Below, in pieces: positions 16,931 to 26,080 of a DNA stretch of 64,000 nt. The DNA is from Salinibacterium sp. NK8237 (GTDB lineage: Bacteria > Actinomycetota > Actinomycetes > Actinomycetales > Microbacteriaceae), in NCBI RefSeq assembly GCF_015864955.1, contig NZ_JADYWE010000001.1, positions 1,116,001 to 1,180,000 of the forward strand, written 5' to 3'. Position 1 is the first letter of the stretch. Each line of letters opens with the position of its first letter. The translations under genes were made by a program, and so were the position numbers. Below the pieces are notes generated by a model that was not told the DNA's origin, did not search any database, and worked only from the letters and a program-made list of their open reading frames with translations.

Positions 16931-19843
16931 GTGATAGCGCTGCTGTGTGCGTTTGCCCTCGTCTCGCTAGCCATTCCCGCGCTCACGCGACTTCTTCATG
17001 TTCGGGTTTTCTTCATCACTGCGATCATTCCCGCAGCGGCATTTGTTTACACCCTGCTACAGACTCCCGCAGTTTTCGCGAATACGCCGCCGGCTGAAAC
17101 CATTCCGTGGATCTCCCAACTCCAGCTCGATCTCAGCTTTCGGGTCGACACCCTCTCGTGGCTACTCTCCCTCGTTGTCACGGGCGTAGGTACTCTCGTG
17201 ATGCTGTACTGCATCAAGTACTTCACAGCCACCGAAGAAGGTCTCGGTCGGTTCGCCGCGGTCTTCCTCGCCTTCACGGGCACGATGTACGGCCTTGTAA
17301 TCGCGGACAACGTCTACCTACTCTTTATTCTGTGGGAAGCCACGACGGTGTTCTCGTTCCTACTCATCGGCCACTACACCGGTCGACTGGCGAGTCGCAT
17401 CGCTGCGATGCAGGCTCTCATTGTCACGACCGCCGGTGGGCTCGTGATGTTGGTCGGGCTCGTCATGCTGGCCGCACGCACCGGCACCGCGAGCCTGTCA
17501 CGGATCATTGAACTCGCTCCCGACGGCACCGCGGTCACGATTGCGATCATGCTGATTCTCGTGGGAGCGCTCAGCAAATCGGCCATCGTTCCCTTCCAGT
17601 TCTGGCTTCCTTCAGCTATGGCCGCTCCCACTCCTGTCAGCGCCTACTTGCACGCTGCGGCAATGGTTCAAGCCGGCATTTATCTCATCGCACGGCTAGC
17701 GCCCGCGTTCGCTGAAACCCCCGGCTGGCAACCACTCCTGCTCGGACTTGGAGTGTTCACGATGCTGGTGGGCGGATGGCGCGCGCTCACCCAGATCGAT
17801 CTCAAACTCTTGCTTGCCTATGGCACCGTCAGCCAGCTCGGGTTCTTGCTGACCGTCGTAAGTTTTGGCACTCGCACCGCGGCTCTTGCCGGAGTAGCTC
17901 TGATCCTTGCTCACGCTCTTTTCAAGGCGGCGCTGTTCATGGTCGTCGGGCTCATCGACCATCGCGTCGGAACGCGTGACCTCACCAAGTTGAGCGGGCT
18001 CGGCCGCGAAGCTCCGTTCCTCACGACGGTCGCGATCATCGCCACTGCGTCGATGGCCGGAATTCCTTTCACCGCAGGCTTTGTTGCCAAAGAATCCGTC
18101 TTGGCGAGCTTCGTTGAGAGCGCAACAACGGGATCGGCGCTGGGTTGGATCGCGATCATTGGCGTCGCAGTCGGCTCGACTCTCACCGTCGCGTACAGCG
18201 CACGCTTTCTCTGGGGTGCCTTCGCCAGCAAAGATGGCGTTGAGACGGTACGACCGCTTCACGAGAACGTCTGGTTCTTGTCGTCACCCGCAATTCTCGC
18301 CGCAAGCGGTCTCGTTCTTGCCCCACTCTTCGGCACCATCGGAACCGTCCTTGAAGGTTATTCGCAGCTATTCCCCTCCGAGGGATACGACTACTCCCTC
18401 AAGCTGTGGCACGGTTTCGACGCCGCCTTCTTTGTCTCTGCCGCCACGCTCGTCGGCGGCCTCGCGCTGTTCTGGGCACGCACCCAGGTCTTCAGGCTCC
18501 AATCCCGAGTGCCCTCGGTGGTCGACTCGAACAAGCTGTACCGTTCCAGCCTGCGCGTGCTCGACCGCGTTGCGCTGCGAGTGACAGCAACGACGCAGCG
18601 AGGTTCGCTGCCGTTCTACCTCACCGTGATCCTGCTCGTGATGGTCGGCTCAGTAGGCAGCACGCTAGCGCTGAATCGCACCTGGCCAGACTCCATCCGA
18701 CTTTTTGACAGCGCAGGGCAACTCGCCATCGGCACGGTCATGATCGTTGCCGCCCTCGCCTTGCTCGGCGCTCAGAAGCGCTTCCAAGCTGCCGTGCTCG
18801 TCGGAATTGTCGGCTACGGAATGGCCGCGCTGTTCGCGTTTCACGGCGCCCCCGATATCGCCCTCACCCAGGTTCTCGTTGAAACCGTCACCCTTATCGC
18901 GTTCGTGTTGGTGCTTCGGCGGCTCCCTGCTCGACTGGGCAAAGCACACGGCAGTTCGCGACGCGTTTTGCGCGGGGCCGTTGGCCTCTCCGTCGGCCTT
19001 CTCATGGGTGTCGTCGCCGTTGTCGCGCTCGGCGCTCGAAGTGCGGAGCCTATCTCCGCGTCGCTCCCCCAGCTTGCGTATGAGATTGGTCATGGCCAGA
19101 ACGTCGTCAATGTTGTGCTCGTCGACATCCGAGGCTGGGACACTCTGGGGGAACTCTCCGTCATTGTGGCGGCGGCCACCGGCGTCGCTAGCCTCGTGTT
19201 CTTGCGCAGCCGCACCGACAACCTTCCCCGCGTCTCGGAAACCCGCGCCAGGGGAACGATTCGCGCTCGGCTCAAGCCCTCGCGTGAGGTCGTATCCTCC
19301 GAGTATCTGCCGGGTGTTCAAGATCCCTCGACTCGCAACGCATGGCTACTCGCTGGGCGACGACTCGCGCCAGAGAACCGGTCGATTCTCCTCGAAGTCG
19401 TAATTCGGCTGCTCTTCCACCCGTTGATTGTGTTGTCGATCTATCTCCTCTTTGCTGGCCACAACCTCCCCGGAGGCGGATTCGCTGCCGGCCTCGTGGC
19501 GGGTCTCGCGCTAGCCGGTCGCTACCTCGCCGGTGGACGCTACGAGCTCGGGGCAGCAGCGCCCTTCGATGCAGGACGAATTCTCGGAGTCGGTCTCGTG
19601 CTCGCAGCAGGAACGGCAACCGTGCCACTCTTCCTCGGCGCGGATGCCCTCACCTCCACCTTCTTCGAAATCACGATTCCCGTGCTCGGCCACCTCGAGT
19701 TCTCGACCTCCACCATCTTCGATATCGGGGTCTATCTCGTCGTCATCGGAATGGTGCTGGATGTCCTGCGCAGCCTGGGAGCAGAGATCGACCGTCAGCG
19801 CGAAGAGTCCTCTGAATCCCTCGAGAGCGGAAGCACAATATGA
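16931..19843 (+). CDS. mrpA: Mrp Na+/H+ antiporter subunit A (MrpA-MrpB fusion)
   Basis: 970 residues. The first ~500 form the NuoL/proton-pump-like domain: KYFTATEEGLGRF, LWEATTVFSFLLIG, FQFWLPSAMAAPTPVSAYLH and HALFKAALFMVVGLIDH. After a middle membrane region with FHGAPDIALTQVLVETVTL (DUF4040), the last ~150 residues are a MnhB domain (LLFAGHNLPGGGFAAGLVAG). Fusion of the B subunit is usual in actinobacteria. It forms the main ion channel of the multi-subunit antiporter used in alkali and sodium tolerance. GGAG lies upstream of the GTG start, and the TGA overlaps mrpC by 4 nt. Confidence 0.95.
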   Translation: MIALLCAFALVSLAIPALTRLLHVRVFFITAIIPAAAFVYTLLQTPAVFANTPPAETIPWISQLQLDLSFRVDTLSWLLSLVVTGVGTLVMLYCIKYFTATEEGLGRFAAVFLAFTGTMYGLVIADNVYLLFILWEATTVFSFLLIGHYTGRLASRIAAMQALIVTTAGGLVMLVGLVMLAARTGTASLSRIIELAPDGTAVTIAIMLILVGALSKSAIVPFQFWLPSAMAAPTPVSAYLHAAAMVQAGIYLIARLAPAFAETPGWQPLLLGLGVFTMLVGGWRALTQIDLKLLLAYGTVSQLGFLLTVVSFGTRTAALAGVALILAHALFKAALFMVVGLIDHRVGTRDLTKLSGLGREAPFLTTVAIIATASMAGIPFTAGFVAKESVLASFVESATTGSALGWIAIIGVAVGSTLTVAYSARFLWGAFASKDGVETVRPLHENVWFLSSPAILAASGLVLAPLFGTIGTVLEGYSQLFPSEGYDYSLKLWHGFDAAFFVSAATLVGGLALFWARTQVFRLQSRVPSVVDSNKLYRSSLRVLDRVALRVTATTQRGSLPFYLTVILLVMVGSVGSTLALNRTWPDSIRLFDSAGQLAIGTVMIVAALALLGAQKRFQAAVLVGIVGYGMAALFAFHGAPDIALTQVLVETVTLIAFVLVLRRLPARLGKAHGSSRRVLRGAVGLSVGLLMGVVAVVALGARSAEPISASLPQLAYEIGHGQNVVNVVLVDIRGWDTLGELSVIVAAATGVASLVFLRSRTDNLPRVSETRARGTIRARLKPSREVVSSEYLPGVQDPSTRNAWLLAGRRLAPENRSILLEVVIRLLFHPLIVLSIYLLFAGHNLPGGGFAAGLVAGLALAGRYLAGGRYELGAAAPFDAGRILGVGLVLAAGTATVPLFLGADALTSTFFEITIPVLGHLEFSTSTIFDIGVYLVVIGMVLDVLRSLGAEIDRQREESSESLESGSTI

Positions 19844-20364
19844 ACGCCTCGCTGACTCTTGTCATCATCATGGTCGTCCTCTACTCGGTAGGGGTGTACC
19901 TCCTCCTTGAGCGCAGCATGACGCGCGTGCTTTTGGGCTTCTTGCTCGTGGGCAATGCGACCAACCTGTTGATCCTCATCGTGTCTGGCCCCTCGGGTGC
20001 CGCCGCGTTCTATGGTGAGGATGCTGCGACGGCCGACCCCTTGCCGCAGGCGTTCATTCTGACGGCCATTGTGATCACCTTCGGTGTCTCCGCGTTCCTG
20101 CTCGCTCTCATCTACCGCTCGTGGCGACTAGCTAACGCCGATGTCGTCTACGACGACTCAGAAGACCTCGCGATGGGCCGCCGCCGCAGCTCGGTCACCA
20201 CCGATCGCGCCGTTGACGGTGACGATACCGAGTTCGGTACGCGTGCCGCGGCTGCGATCTCCACTGCCATCGATCTCCGAGAGCAAGAGGAGCGCGAGGA
20301 GCAAGAGAGCCTCGCGGCGGAACGCAGACAGCAAGAACGTGACGCAAAGGAGGCAAGCGAATGA
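19840..20364 (+). CDS. mrpC: Mrp antiporter subunit C with long charged tail
   Basis: 174 residues. The first ~105 are three helices of the NuoK-like MrpC fold (SMTRVLLGFLLVGNATNLLILI, DPLPQAFILTAIVITFGVSAFLLAL). The remaining ~65 residues are hydrophilic and rich in Glu, Arg and Gln (REQEEREEQESLAAERRQQER), likely a cytoplasmic coiled coil absent from the ~110-residue enterobacterial-type and Bacillus subunits. Both ends overlap neighbours by 4 nt. Confidence 0.93.
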   Translation: MNASLTLVIIMVVLYSVGVYLLLERSMTRVLLGFLLVGNATNLLILIVSGPSGAAAFYGEDAATADPLPQAFILTAIVITFGVSAFLLALIYRSWRLANADVVYDDSEDLAMGRRRSSVTTDRAVDGDDTEFGTRAAAAISTAIDLREQEEREEQESLAAERRQQERDAKEASE

Positions 20365-21917
20365 GCGCCCTGACCACGCTCGTCGTGCTCCTGCCGCTAC
20401 TCGGCGCGGCCGCAGCGTTGACTCAAGCCAAGCGCCCGCGCGTTCAGACCCTCATCGCGGTCAGCGTACTGAGCGCTGTTCTCATCATTGGCGTCGCCCT
20501 GCTCGTAGCGGTCGACACGAATGGCGCGATTGCCGTGGAGGTCGGTGGTTGGCCAGCGCCCTACGGCATCGTGCTCGTTGTCGACAGACTCTCCGCCCTC
20601 ATGCTCGTCGTTTCTGCCGCCGTACTGCTGGCTGTTCTCGTGTTCTCGGTGGGTCAGGGCCTTGCCGATGGTGACCGGGAAACTCCCGTCTCGATCTACT
20701 ATCCGACCTACCTGATTCTGGCGACTGGCGTCTTCAACGCGTTCGTGGCTGGCGATCTCTTTAACCTCTACGTCAGCTTCGAGATTCTTCTCGTCGCAAG
20801 CTACGTGCTGATCACGGTGGGAGGCACGAAGCCCCGCATCCGTGCCGGCACCGTCTACATCGTCGTGAGTCTGGTCTCCTCCGCCATTTTCCTCGCCGCC
20901 ATCGCGATGATTTATGGCGCGACCGGCACAGTGAATATCGCCCAGCTTGCCGTGCGACTTGCAGAACTGCCCGCCGACATCCAGTTGATCCTCCACGTCA
21001 TGTTGCTGATTGGGTTCGGCATCAAGGCCGCCGTCTTCCCGCTGTCGTTCTGGCTGCCCGACTCCTACCCGATGGCGCCAGCACCCGTCACAGCAGTCTT
21101 CGCCGGCCTGCTCACCAAAGTCGGTGTTTACGCGATCATCCGCACCGAAATGATCATCTTCCCCGACGGACAGCTCAATACGGTGCTGCTGATCGTGGCG
21201 GCACTCACCATGGTGATCGGAATCTTGGGAGCCGTCGCGCAGTCCGACATCAAGCGACTTCTGTCATTCACGCTCATTAGCCACATCGGCTACATGCTGT
21301 TCGGTATCGGCATCGACACGGCGGCAGGCCTTGCCGCGGCCACGTTCTACATCGTTCACCACATCACGGTGCAGACCACGCTCTTCTTGGCCACCGGGCT
21401 CGTCGAGCGTCAAGGTGGCACCACCGGCATCAACAAACTGGGCGGGATGCTCAAGACAAGTCCCATGATCGCCGTGCTGTTCTTCATTCCCCTGCTGAAT
21501 CTCGGCGGCATCCCACCGTTCTCCGGTTTCCTCGGAAAGTTGGCACTGTTCGAGGCCGGAGCCGACAACGGTTCTGTGCTCGCCTGGGTACTCATCGGCT
21601 GCGGTGCCGCGGTCTCACTCCTCACGCTGTACGCTCTGGCTCGGGCCTGGAGCATGATCTTCTGGCGCGATGCCGAAGAGGTGGCCGACTACGAAAATCC
21701 GTTGGCGATGCGGCCAGAAACGGGAAGCTCCACGATCGTTGAGTCCGTGCGCACCACCCCCAGGATCATGGTCGGCGCCACCGTTGCCATGGTTGCGGTG
21801 AGCATCGCCCTCACCGTCTTCGCCACCCCGCTCTTCGACCTCAGCGCTAATGCCGGAGAGAACATCGACGGCCCCGCCTACTACGTCAACACTGTGTTTC
21901 CAGGAGGCCTCGAATGA
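20361..21917 (+). CDS. mrpD: Mrp antiporter subunit D
   Basis: 518 residues, NuoN/NuoM-like proton-translocating subunit. Conserved membrane-charge segments are present: FNLYVSFEILLVASYVLI (Glu), GFGIKAAVFPLSFWLPDSYPMAPAPVTAVFAGLLTKVG broken here at the Lys of helix 7/8, and IKRLLSFTLISHIGYMLFG. These match the Glu-Lys pairs that carry protons in MrpD. ATGA overlaps at both ends. Confidence 0.95.
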   Translation: MSALTTLVVLLPLLGAAAALTQAKRPRVQTLIAVSVLSAVLIIGVALLVAVDTNGAIAVEVGGWPAPYGIVLVVDRLSALMLVVSAAVLLAVLVFSVGQGLADGDRETPVSIYYPTYLILATGVFNAFVAGDLFNLYVSFEILLVASYVLITVGGTKPRIRAGTVYIVVSLVSSAIFLAAIAMIYGATGTVNIAQLAVRLAELPADIQLILHVMLLIGFGIKAAVFPLSFWLPDSYPMAPAPVTAVFAGLLTKVGVYAIIRTEMIIFPDGQLNTVLLIVAALTMVIGILGAVAQSDIKRLLSFTLISHIGYMLFGIGIDTAAGLAAATFYIVHHITVQTTLFLATGLVERQGGTTGINKLGGMLKTSPMIAVLFFIPLLNLGGIPPFSGFLGKLALFEAGADNGSVLAWVLIGCGAAVSLLTLYALARAWSMIFWRDAEEVADYENPLAMRPETGSSTIVESVRTTPRIMVGATVAMVAVSIALTVFATPLFDLSANAGENIDGPAYYVNTVFPGGLE

Positions 21918-22549
21918 GTCCTCATGACGACCAGTCCGGCTCCGTAACGGCGTCAACGGCTCCGACCGCCTCCGAATCAGCGAGCGCTCGTAAAGTCTCG
22001 CGCACCGAAGTTCGCGGCCGAGTCTGGCAGCAGTTGCCACTACTGCTCGGTCTCGTGGTCCTGTGGGCTGTGCTGTGGGGGCAACTGACCTGGCTCAGCA
22101 TTCTTACCGGCTTCCTCGTGGCGATCGCGGTGACGCGCGTGCTGTACCTTCCCCCGGCCGACATCTCCGGTCGACTCAACATCTGGTACTCGCTCGTTTT
22201 TCTGGCCCACTTCATTGCGGATGTGACCGTGGCCTCTTTCACGGTGGCATTCCAAGCGCTGAGCCCGCGACCGATTCCCACATCCTCGGTCATCGCCGTG
22301 CAGCTCTGCACGCGCTCCGATTTCGTCATGACCCTTGATGCGATTGCGATGTCGTTGGTGCCAGGATCCATTGTCGTCGAGGTCGATCGGGAACGCGCCA
22401 TCCTCTACTTCCACACTTTCGATACAACAACGTCCGCCGACGTCGAATCGATGCGCACCAAAGTACTTGTGGTGGAATCTCGCATCGTGCGGGCAATCGG
22501 CTCGAAAGCAGACCTCGCTCGCATCCATGACACGGAGGCCTCCCGATGA
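21914..22549 (+). CDS. mrpE: Mrp antiporter subunit E
   Basis: 211 residues, with a ~40-residue polar N-terminal extension before the two MnhE helices (LPLLLGLVVLWAVLWGQLT, LSILTGFLVAIAVTRVLYLP). The C-terminal soluble part contains the family's TLDAIAMSLVPGSIVVEVD segment. MrpE is required for assembly or activity of the complex. The start at 21914 overlaps the mrpD stop by 4 nt. Confidence 0.92.
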   Translation: MSPHDDQSGSVTASTAPTASESASARKVSRTEVRGRVWQQLPLLLGLVVLWAVLWGQLTWLSILTGFLVAIAVTRVLYLPPADISGRLNIWYSLVFLAHFIADVTVASFTVAFQALSPRPIPTSSVIAVQLCTRSDFVMTLDAIAMSLVPGSIVVEVDRERAILYFHTFDTTTSADVESMRTKVLVVESRIVRAIGSKADLARIHDTEASR

Positions 22550-22812
22550 ACGAATGGGTATTCATTGCTGTCGGGGTGATGCTTCTCGTCGCAGCTCTAT
22601 TGGCGCTGTACCGCATCATCCGCGGTCCTTCAATCCTTGACCGCATGATCGCCTCAGACATGCTGCTCACGACCATCATTTGTGCGCTCGGTGCAGAGAT
22701 GGTCTACAACGATCACATTCGGAGCATTCCTGCGATGCTCGTGCTCGCGACAACGGCGTTCCTCGGCTCCGTCGTGGTAGCGCGCTATGTTTCGAGGAGG
22801 ACAACCCCGTGA
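22546..22812 (+). CDS. mrpF: Mrp antiporter subunit F
   Basis: 88 residues, three helices. The Arg-Gly-Pro turn (YRIIRGPSILDRMIASDMLL) is diagnostic of MnhF/PhaF. It helps form the proton or ion path with MrpG. It overlaps mrpE and mrpG by 4 nt each. Confidence 0.93.
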   Translation: MNEWVFIAVGVMLLVAALLALYRIIRGPSILDRMIASDMLLTTIICALGAEMVYNDHIRSIPAMLVLATTAFLGSVVVARYVSRRTTP

Positions 22813-23210
22813 CCCTCGATTTTGTTCTCGACATCCTGACAGGCGTATTCCTCCTGCTCGGCGGGTTTCTTTCTGTTGCCGCCGGCGTAGGACTTCTGCG
22901 TTTCCCCGATGCCATTGCACGCCTCCACGCCACGACGAAGCCGCAAATCTTGGGGTTGGCATTCGTGCTGCTCGCGATCGCGCTGCAGCAACGCCAGCTT
23001 TCGACAATTCTCGTGTTGCTCTTTTTGCTCATTTTCCAAATGATCACCGCTCCGGTATCGGCCCATATGATCGCTCGCGCCGGCTACCGCGGCGGAATCA
23101 TCGCCCCCAATTCGCTCCTCGTCGACGAGCTCGAACAAGCTATTGATGGTGCGCCTGAATTCGACGACGCACTCGACGAAACAGATACTGCCTCCGAGCA
23201 CGGCGATTAA
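22809..23210 (+). CDS. mrpG: Mrp antiporter subunit G
   Basis: 133 residues from the GTG at 22809, which overlaps the mrpF TGA (GTGA); a longer frame opening at 22680 lies inside mrpF and is not used. Three helices carry the MnhG hallmark GVGLLRFPDAIARLHATTKPQ and ITAPVSAHMIARAGYR. A ~30-residue acidic tail follows. It ends the operon; the next gene begins 71 nt later with its own ribosome binding site. Confidence 0.93.
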   Translation: MTLDFVLDILTGVFLLLGGFLSVAAGVGLLRFPDAIARLHATTKPQILGLAFVLLAIALQQRQLSTILVLLFLLIFQMITAPVSAHMIARAGYRGGIIAPNSLLVDELEQAIDGAPEFDDALDETDTASEHGD

Positions 23211-23281
23211 CGTGGTGAAGTTCCAGCTTCCCGTCAGGATTGCTCCGGCATACTGAACACTCGCCTACCTCTGGGAGCCCC

Positions 23282-23731
23282 ATGCGCAGCCTCACCGACA
23301 ACAAGACCGCCGTTGCCCTCTTTGCCGGTGTCACCCTCGTGGGTGCACTCTCCGCTTGCTCAAGCACGACGACAACTGCCGACATCGGCGCGGCAGACAC
23401 TACTGTTCCCGAAGCCACAGAAGCCGGCACCACGTACGCCGATGGCACCTACACCGAGTCGGGCGAATACACCTCCCCCGACGGCCAAGAACAAGTTGAC
23501 GTGACGCTCACGCTCGAAAGTAATGTCATCACCGACGTCACCGTCGTCGGCAACGGAGACAACCCCAGTTCGAAGCAGTTCCAAGGCGAATTCATTGACG
23601 GAATCGCCGCCGAAGTCGTCGGCAAGAACATCGACGAGATTTCCGTCGACAAAGTAGCCGGCTCGTCGCTCACAAGCGGCGGCTTCAACAACGCCGTCGA
23701 TGTCATCAAGGCGGATGCCCTCGCCCAGTAA
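23282..23731 (+). CDS. FMN-binding domain lipoprotein
   Basis: 149 residues from ATG 23282 after GGGAG. The signal peptide ends in lipobox GALSAC, so it should be lipidated on the outer face of the membrane. The mature part is an FMN-bind domain: YADGTYTESGEYTSPDGQE, then VTLTLESNVITDVTV and the flavinylation region VDKVAGSSLTSGGFNNAVD. The consensus acceptor is D-x-x-(S/T)-G-A-(S/T); here it is D-K-V-A-G-S-S, with Ser in place of Ala. The next two genes encode the flavin transferase and a membrane reductase, so this is the probable extracytoplasmic flavin carrier. Confidence 0.88.
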   Translation: MRSLTDNKTAVALFAGVTLVGALSACSSTTTTADIGAADTTVPEATEAGTTYADGTYTESGEYTSPDGQEQVDVTLTLESNVITDVTVVGNGDNPSSKQFQGEFIDGIAAEVVGKNIDEISVDKVAGSSLTSGGFNNAVDVIKADALAQ

Positions 23732-24575
23732 AACGTTCGATGCCATTGGTGCGCCCTGGCAGATTGACACCGCCGACCCCCTCGACCCTGAGGTGTTCGC
23801 CGCGATTCAGCGCCGCATCGAGCAATTCGACCGCACCTACTCGCGGTTTCGTAACGACTCCCTCGTCAGCCGCATCGCCCGTACCCCCGGCAGCTATCCT
23901 TTTCCGCCGGATGCTCCCCCACTGTTTGAGCTTTACCGCCGCCTCTACATTGCCACCGACGGCGCCATGAGCCCGCTCGTGGGCCGTGCTCTGGAAGAGC
24001 TCGGCTACGACCGCACCTACTCGTTGCAGCCCAGCGCCGCCCGCACGCGCGTGCCCGACTGGCTCGAAGCGATCAGCTGGAACGGCAGCGAACTCACCAC
24101 CCTCACCCCCGCCGTGCTCGACGTCGGTGCTGCAGGCAAGGGCTACCTCGTCGATCTTGTGGCCGAGGTGCTCGCCGAGCACGGAGTCAGCTCCGCCACG
24201 GTGGATGCGAGCGGAGACATGCTGCACCGCGGCGACGGTGAACTGCGGGTCGCGCTGGAGCATCCGCTCGACACCAGCAAAGCCATCGGGGTGGTGACCG
24301 TGAGCAATGAGGCGATTTGTGCGTCAGCTCCCAACCGACGCGCCTGGGCTGGACTGCACCACATTCTGGATGCCCGCACGGGCCTCCCCACCGACCGCAT
24401 CATTGCCACCTGGGCAATCGCCCCCACCGCGCTCGAAGCCGACGGCCTTGCCACCGCACTCTTTTTTGCCGACCCCGCGAAGCTTGCCGAAGAGTTCGAC
24501 TTTCAGTGGGTACGGATGCTGTCCACCGGTCGAGTAGAGCACTCGCCGGGATTCACAGGAGAATTGTTCTTATGA
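23715..24575 (+). CDS. apbE: FAD:protein FMN transferase ApbE
   Basis: 286 residues. ApbE moves FMN from FAD onto a Thr or Ser of a target protein outside the cytoplasm. Family landmarks: FDRTYSRFRNDSLVSRI, DGAMSPLVGRALEELGYD, LDVGAAGKGYLVDLVAEVL, ATVDASGDMLHRG and HHILDARTGLPTD. No signal peptide or lipobox is visible, whereas many ApbE proteins have one, so it may act before export. The start at 23715 overlaps the preceding gene by 17 nt; an ATG at 23700 is the alternative. Its 3' ATGA couples it to the reductase. Confidence 0.92.
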   Translation: MPSPSKTFDAIGAPWQIDTADPLDPEVFAAIQRRIEQFDRTYSRFRNDSLVSRIARTPGSYPFPPDAPPLFELYRRLYIATDGAMSPLVGRALEELGYDRTYSLQPSAARTRVPDWLEAISWNGSELTTLTPAVLDVGAAGKGYLVDLVAEVLAEHGVSSATVDASGDMLHRGDGELRVALEHPLDTSKAIGVVTVSNEAICASAPNRRAWAGLHHILDARTGLPTDRIIATWAIAPTALEADGLATALFFADPAKLAEEFDFQWVRMLSTGRVEHSPGFTGELFL

Positions 24576-26080
24576 AGCGCTGGCTTGATCGCACCCTCGG
24601 TGCCGTGCCGATGTACACCCTCGTGCTCGGCTCGCTCGCCGTTATCGCGGTGGCATCGATTGCGTTCGCGTTCGTTGGGCTCATCGCTGCTGATCCGTTC
24701 GCACTGCTTGCCAGCCTGCCCATCGCCGTCGTGTTCAGCTACGTGGCTAGCTGGCTCGGCGCGCGCATCGTGCGGCAGCGCGCGCACCTCGAATCGTCGC
24801 TCATCACCGGTTTGCTCGTGTTCTTTATCATGGCACCGAGCCTGCAACTCGATGGGCTGCTGTCGATCGCACTCGCCTCGACCGTTGCTGCGGCATCCAA
24901 GTTTCTGATCGCATTCCGCGGGCGCCATATTTTCAATCCCGCCGCTCTCGGGGCCTACGTTTTCTACTGGATTCCGATCGGATTCCCCACGTGGTGGATC
25001 GGCACCCCCTGGCTGCAACCCCTCATCATCATCGCCGCATTCCTCATTCTGTATCGCACCCAACGCCTCGATTTGGGGCTTACCTTTGTGGTGCTCGCGG
25101 CCAGCATCCGCATCGCTCTCACGCTCGCCAATGGTGGCGATATTGCCGAAGCGATCGCCGTCACGTTCACCTCCTCGCAGCTGATCTTCTTCGTCGGCTT
25201 CATGCTCAGCGAACCGCTTACGCTGCCGCCGCGACGCTGGCAACGCCTCAGCGTCGCCGCGCTCGTCGCCCTGCTCTTCGCCATCCCGTTCTCGATTGGG
25301 CCCCTCTACAGCGACCCATTGCTGGCGCTGCTCCTAGGCAACCTGGTCGCCTTCGCCTTCACGCAGCGCCGCACCATCCGGATGACGCTCACCGAAACCG
25401 AAGAGATAGCTCCCGGCACGTGGGAACTCACCTTTGCCCCGCACCGCACCCTCGCGTTCCGGGCGGGTCAATACATTGAGCTCTCGTTGCCGCACCCTTC
25501 GCCCGACCTGCGGGGAGCGCGTCGCTACTTCACGATCTCGTCTGCACCCTCGGCGGGGGCGACCCTGTCGATCACGTTCACGGCGCCCGAGAAGTCGAGC
25601 AGTTTCAAAGCCGCCCTCCTTGCGCTGCCGCGCGGAGCCGACGTCAACGCGACCGGCATCTGGGGCGACTTCGTACTCCCCCGAAAGACCACCGAACCGC
25701 TGTTGCTCGTGGCCGGCGGTATCGGTGTCACGCCTTTCGCCAGCCAAGTCGCGCACTCTCACCTGCATGATGACGAACGCGACATCGTGCTCATCTACGC
25801 GACCTCCAGCACCGAAACTTTGCCGTTCACCGGACTCTTTGTTGAGGCCGGCGTGCGCGTCATTGTGTTCGGGCCGCAGCCGGTCGAGTCACTTCCCGAA
25901 GGCTGGGTGCTCGGTAGCGAGGGGCGGATGAACGGCGACGCCCTCTCCGCGCTCGTGCCCGATCTGGCCGACCGCCGTGCGTACCTCTCGGGCCCGCCCG
26001 CCCTCGTGAACGACCTCAAGGCGACACTGCGCGCTAACGGAGCCCGCCGCATCCACACCGACTACTTCTCGGGGTACTAG
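24572..26080 (+). CDS. NqrB/RnfD-like membrane protein fused to a ferredoxin reductase domain
   Basis: 502 residues from ATG 24572 (AGGAG upstream, ATGA overlap with apbE). Residues ~10-265 are about ten helices with FRGRHIFNPAALGAYVFYW, the motif of NqrB/RnfD subunits. The C-terminal ~230 residues are an FNR-type oxidoreductase: FAD site RRYFTISSAP, pyridine nucleotide loop LLVAGGIGVTPFASQ, YLSGPPALV and the terminal DYFSGY. The fusion should carry electrons from cytosolic NAD(P)H across the membrane to the flavinylated lipoprotein. No SGAT acceptor is visible in the membrane part. Confidence 0.88.
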   Translation: MKRWLDRTLGAVPMYTLVLGSLAVIAVASIAFAFVGLIAADPFALLASLPIAVVFSYVASWLGARIVRQRAHLESSLITGLLVFFIMAPSLQLDGLLSIALASTVAAASKFLIAFRGRHIFNPAALGAYVFYWIPIGFPTWWIGTPWLQPLIIIAAFLILYRTQRLDLGLTFVVLAASIRIALTLANGGDIAEAIAVTFTSSQLIFFVGFMLSEPLTLPPRRWQRLSVAALVALLFAIPFSIGPLYSDPLLALLLGNLVAFAFTQRRTIRMTLTETEEIAPGTWELTFAPHRTLAFRAGQYIELSLPHPSPDLRGARRYFTISSAPSAGATLSITFTAPEKSSSFKAALLALPRGADVNATGIWGDFVLPRKTTEPLLLVAGGIGVTPFASQVAHSHLHDDERDIVLIYATSSTETLPFTGLFVEAGVRVIVFGPQPVESLPEGWVLGSEGRMNGDALSALVPDLADRRAYLSGPPALVNDLKATLRANGARRIHTDYFSGY

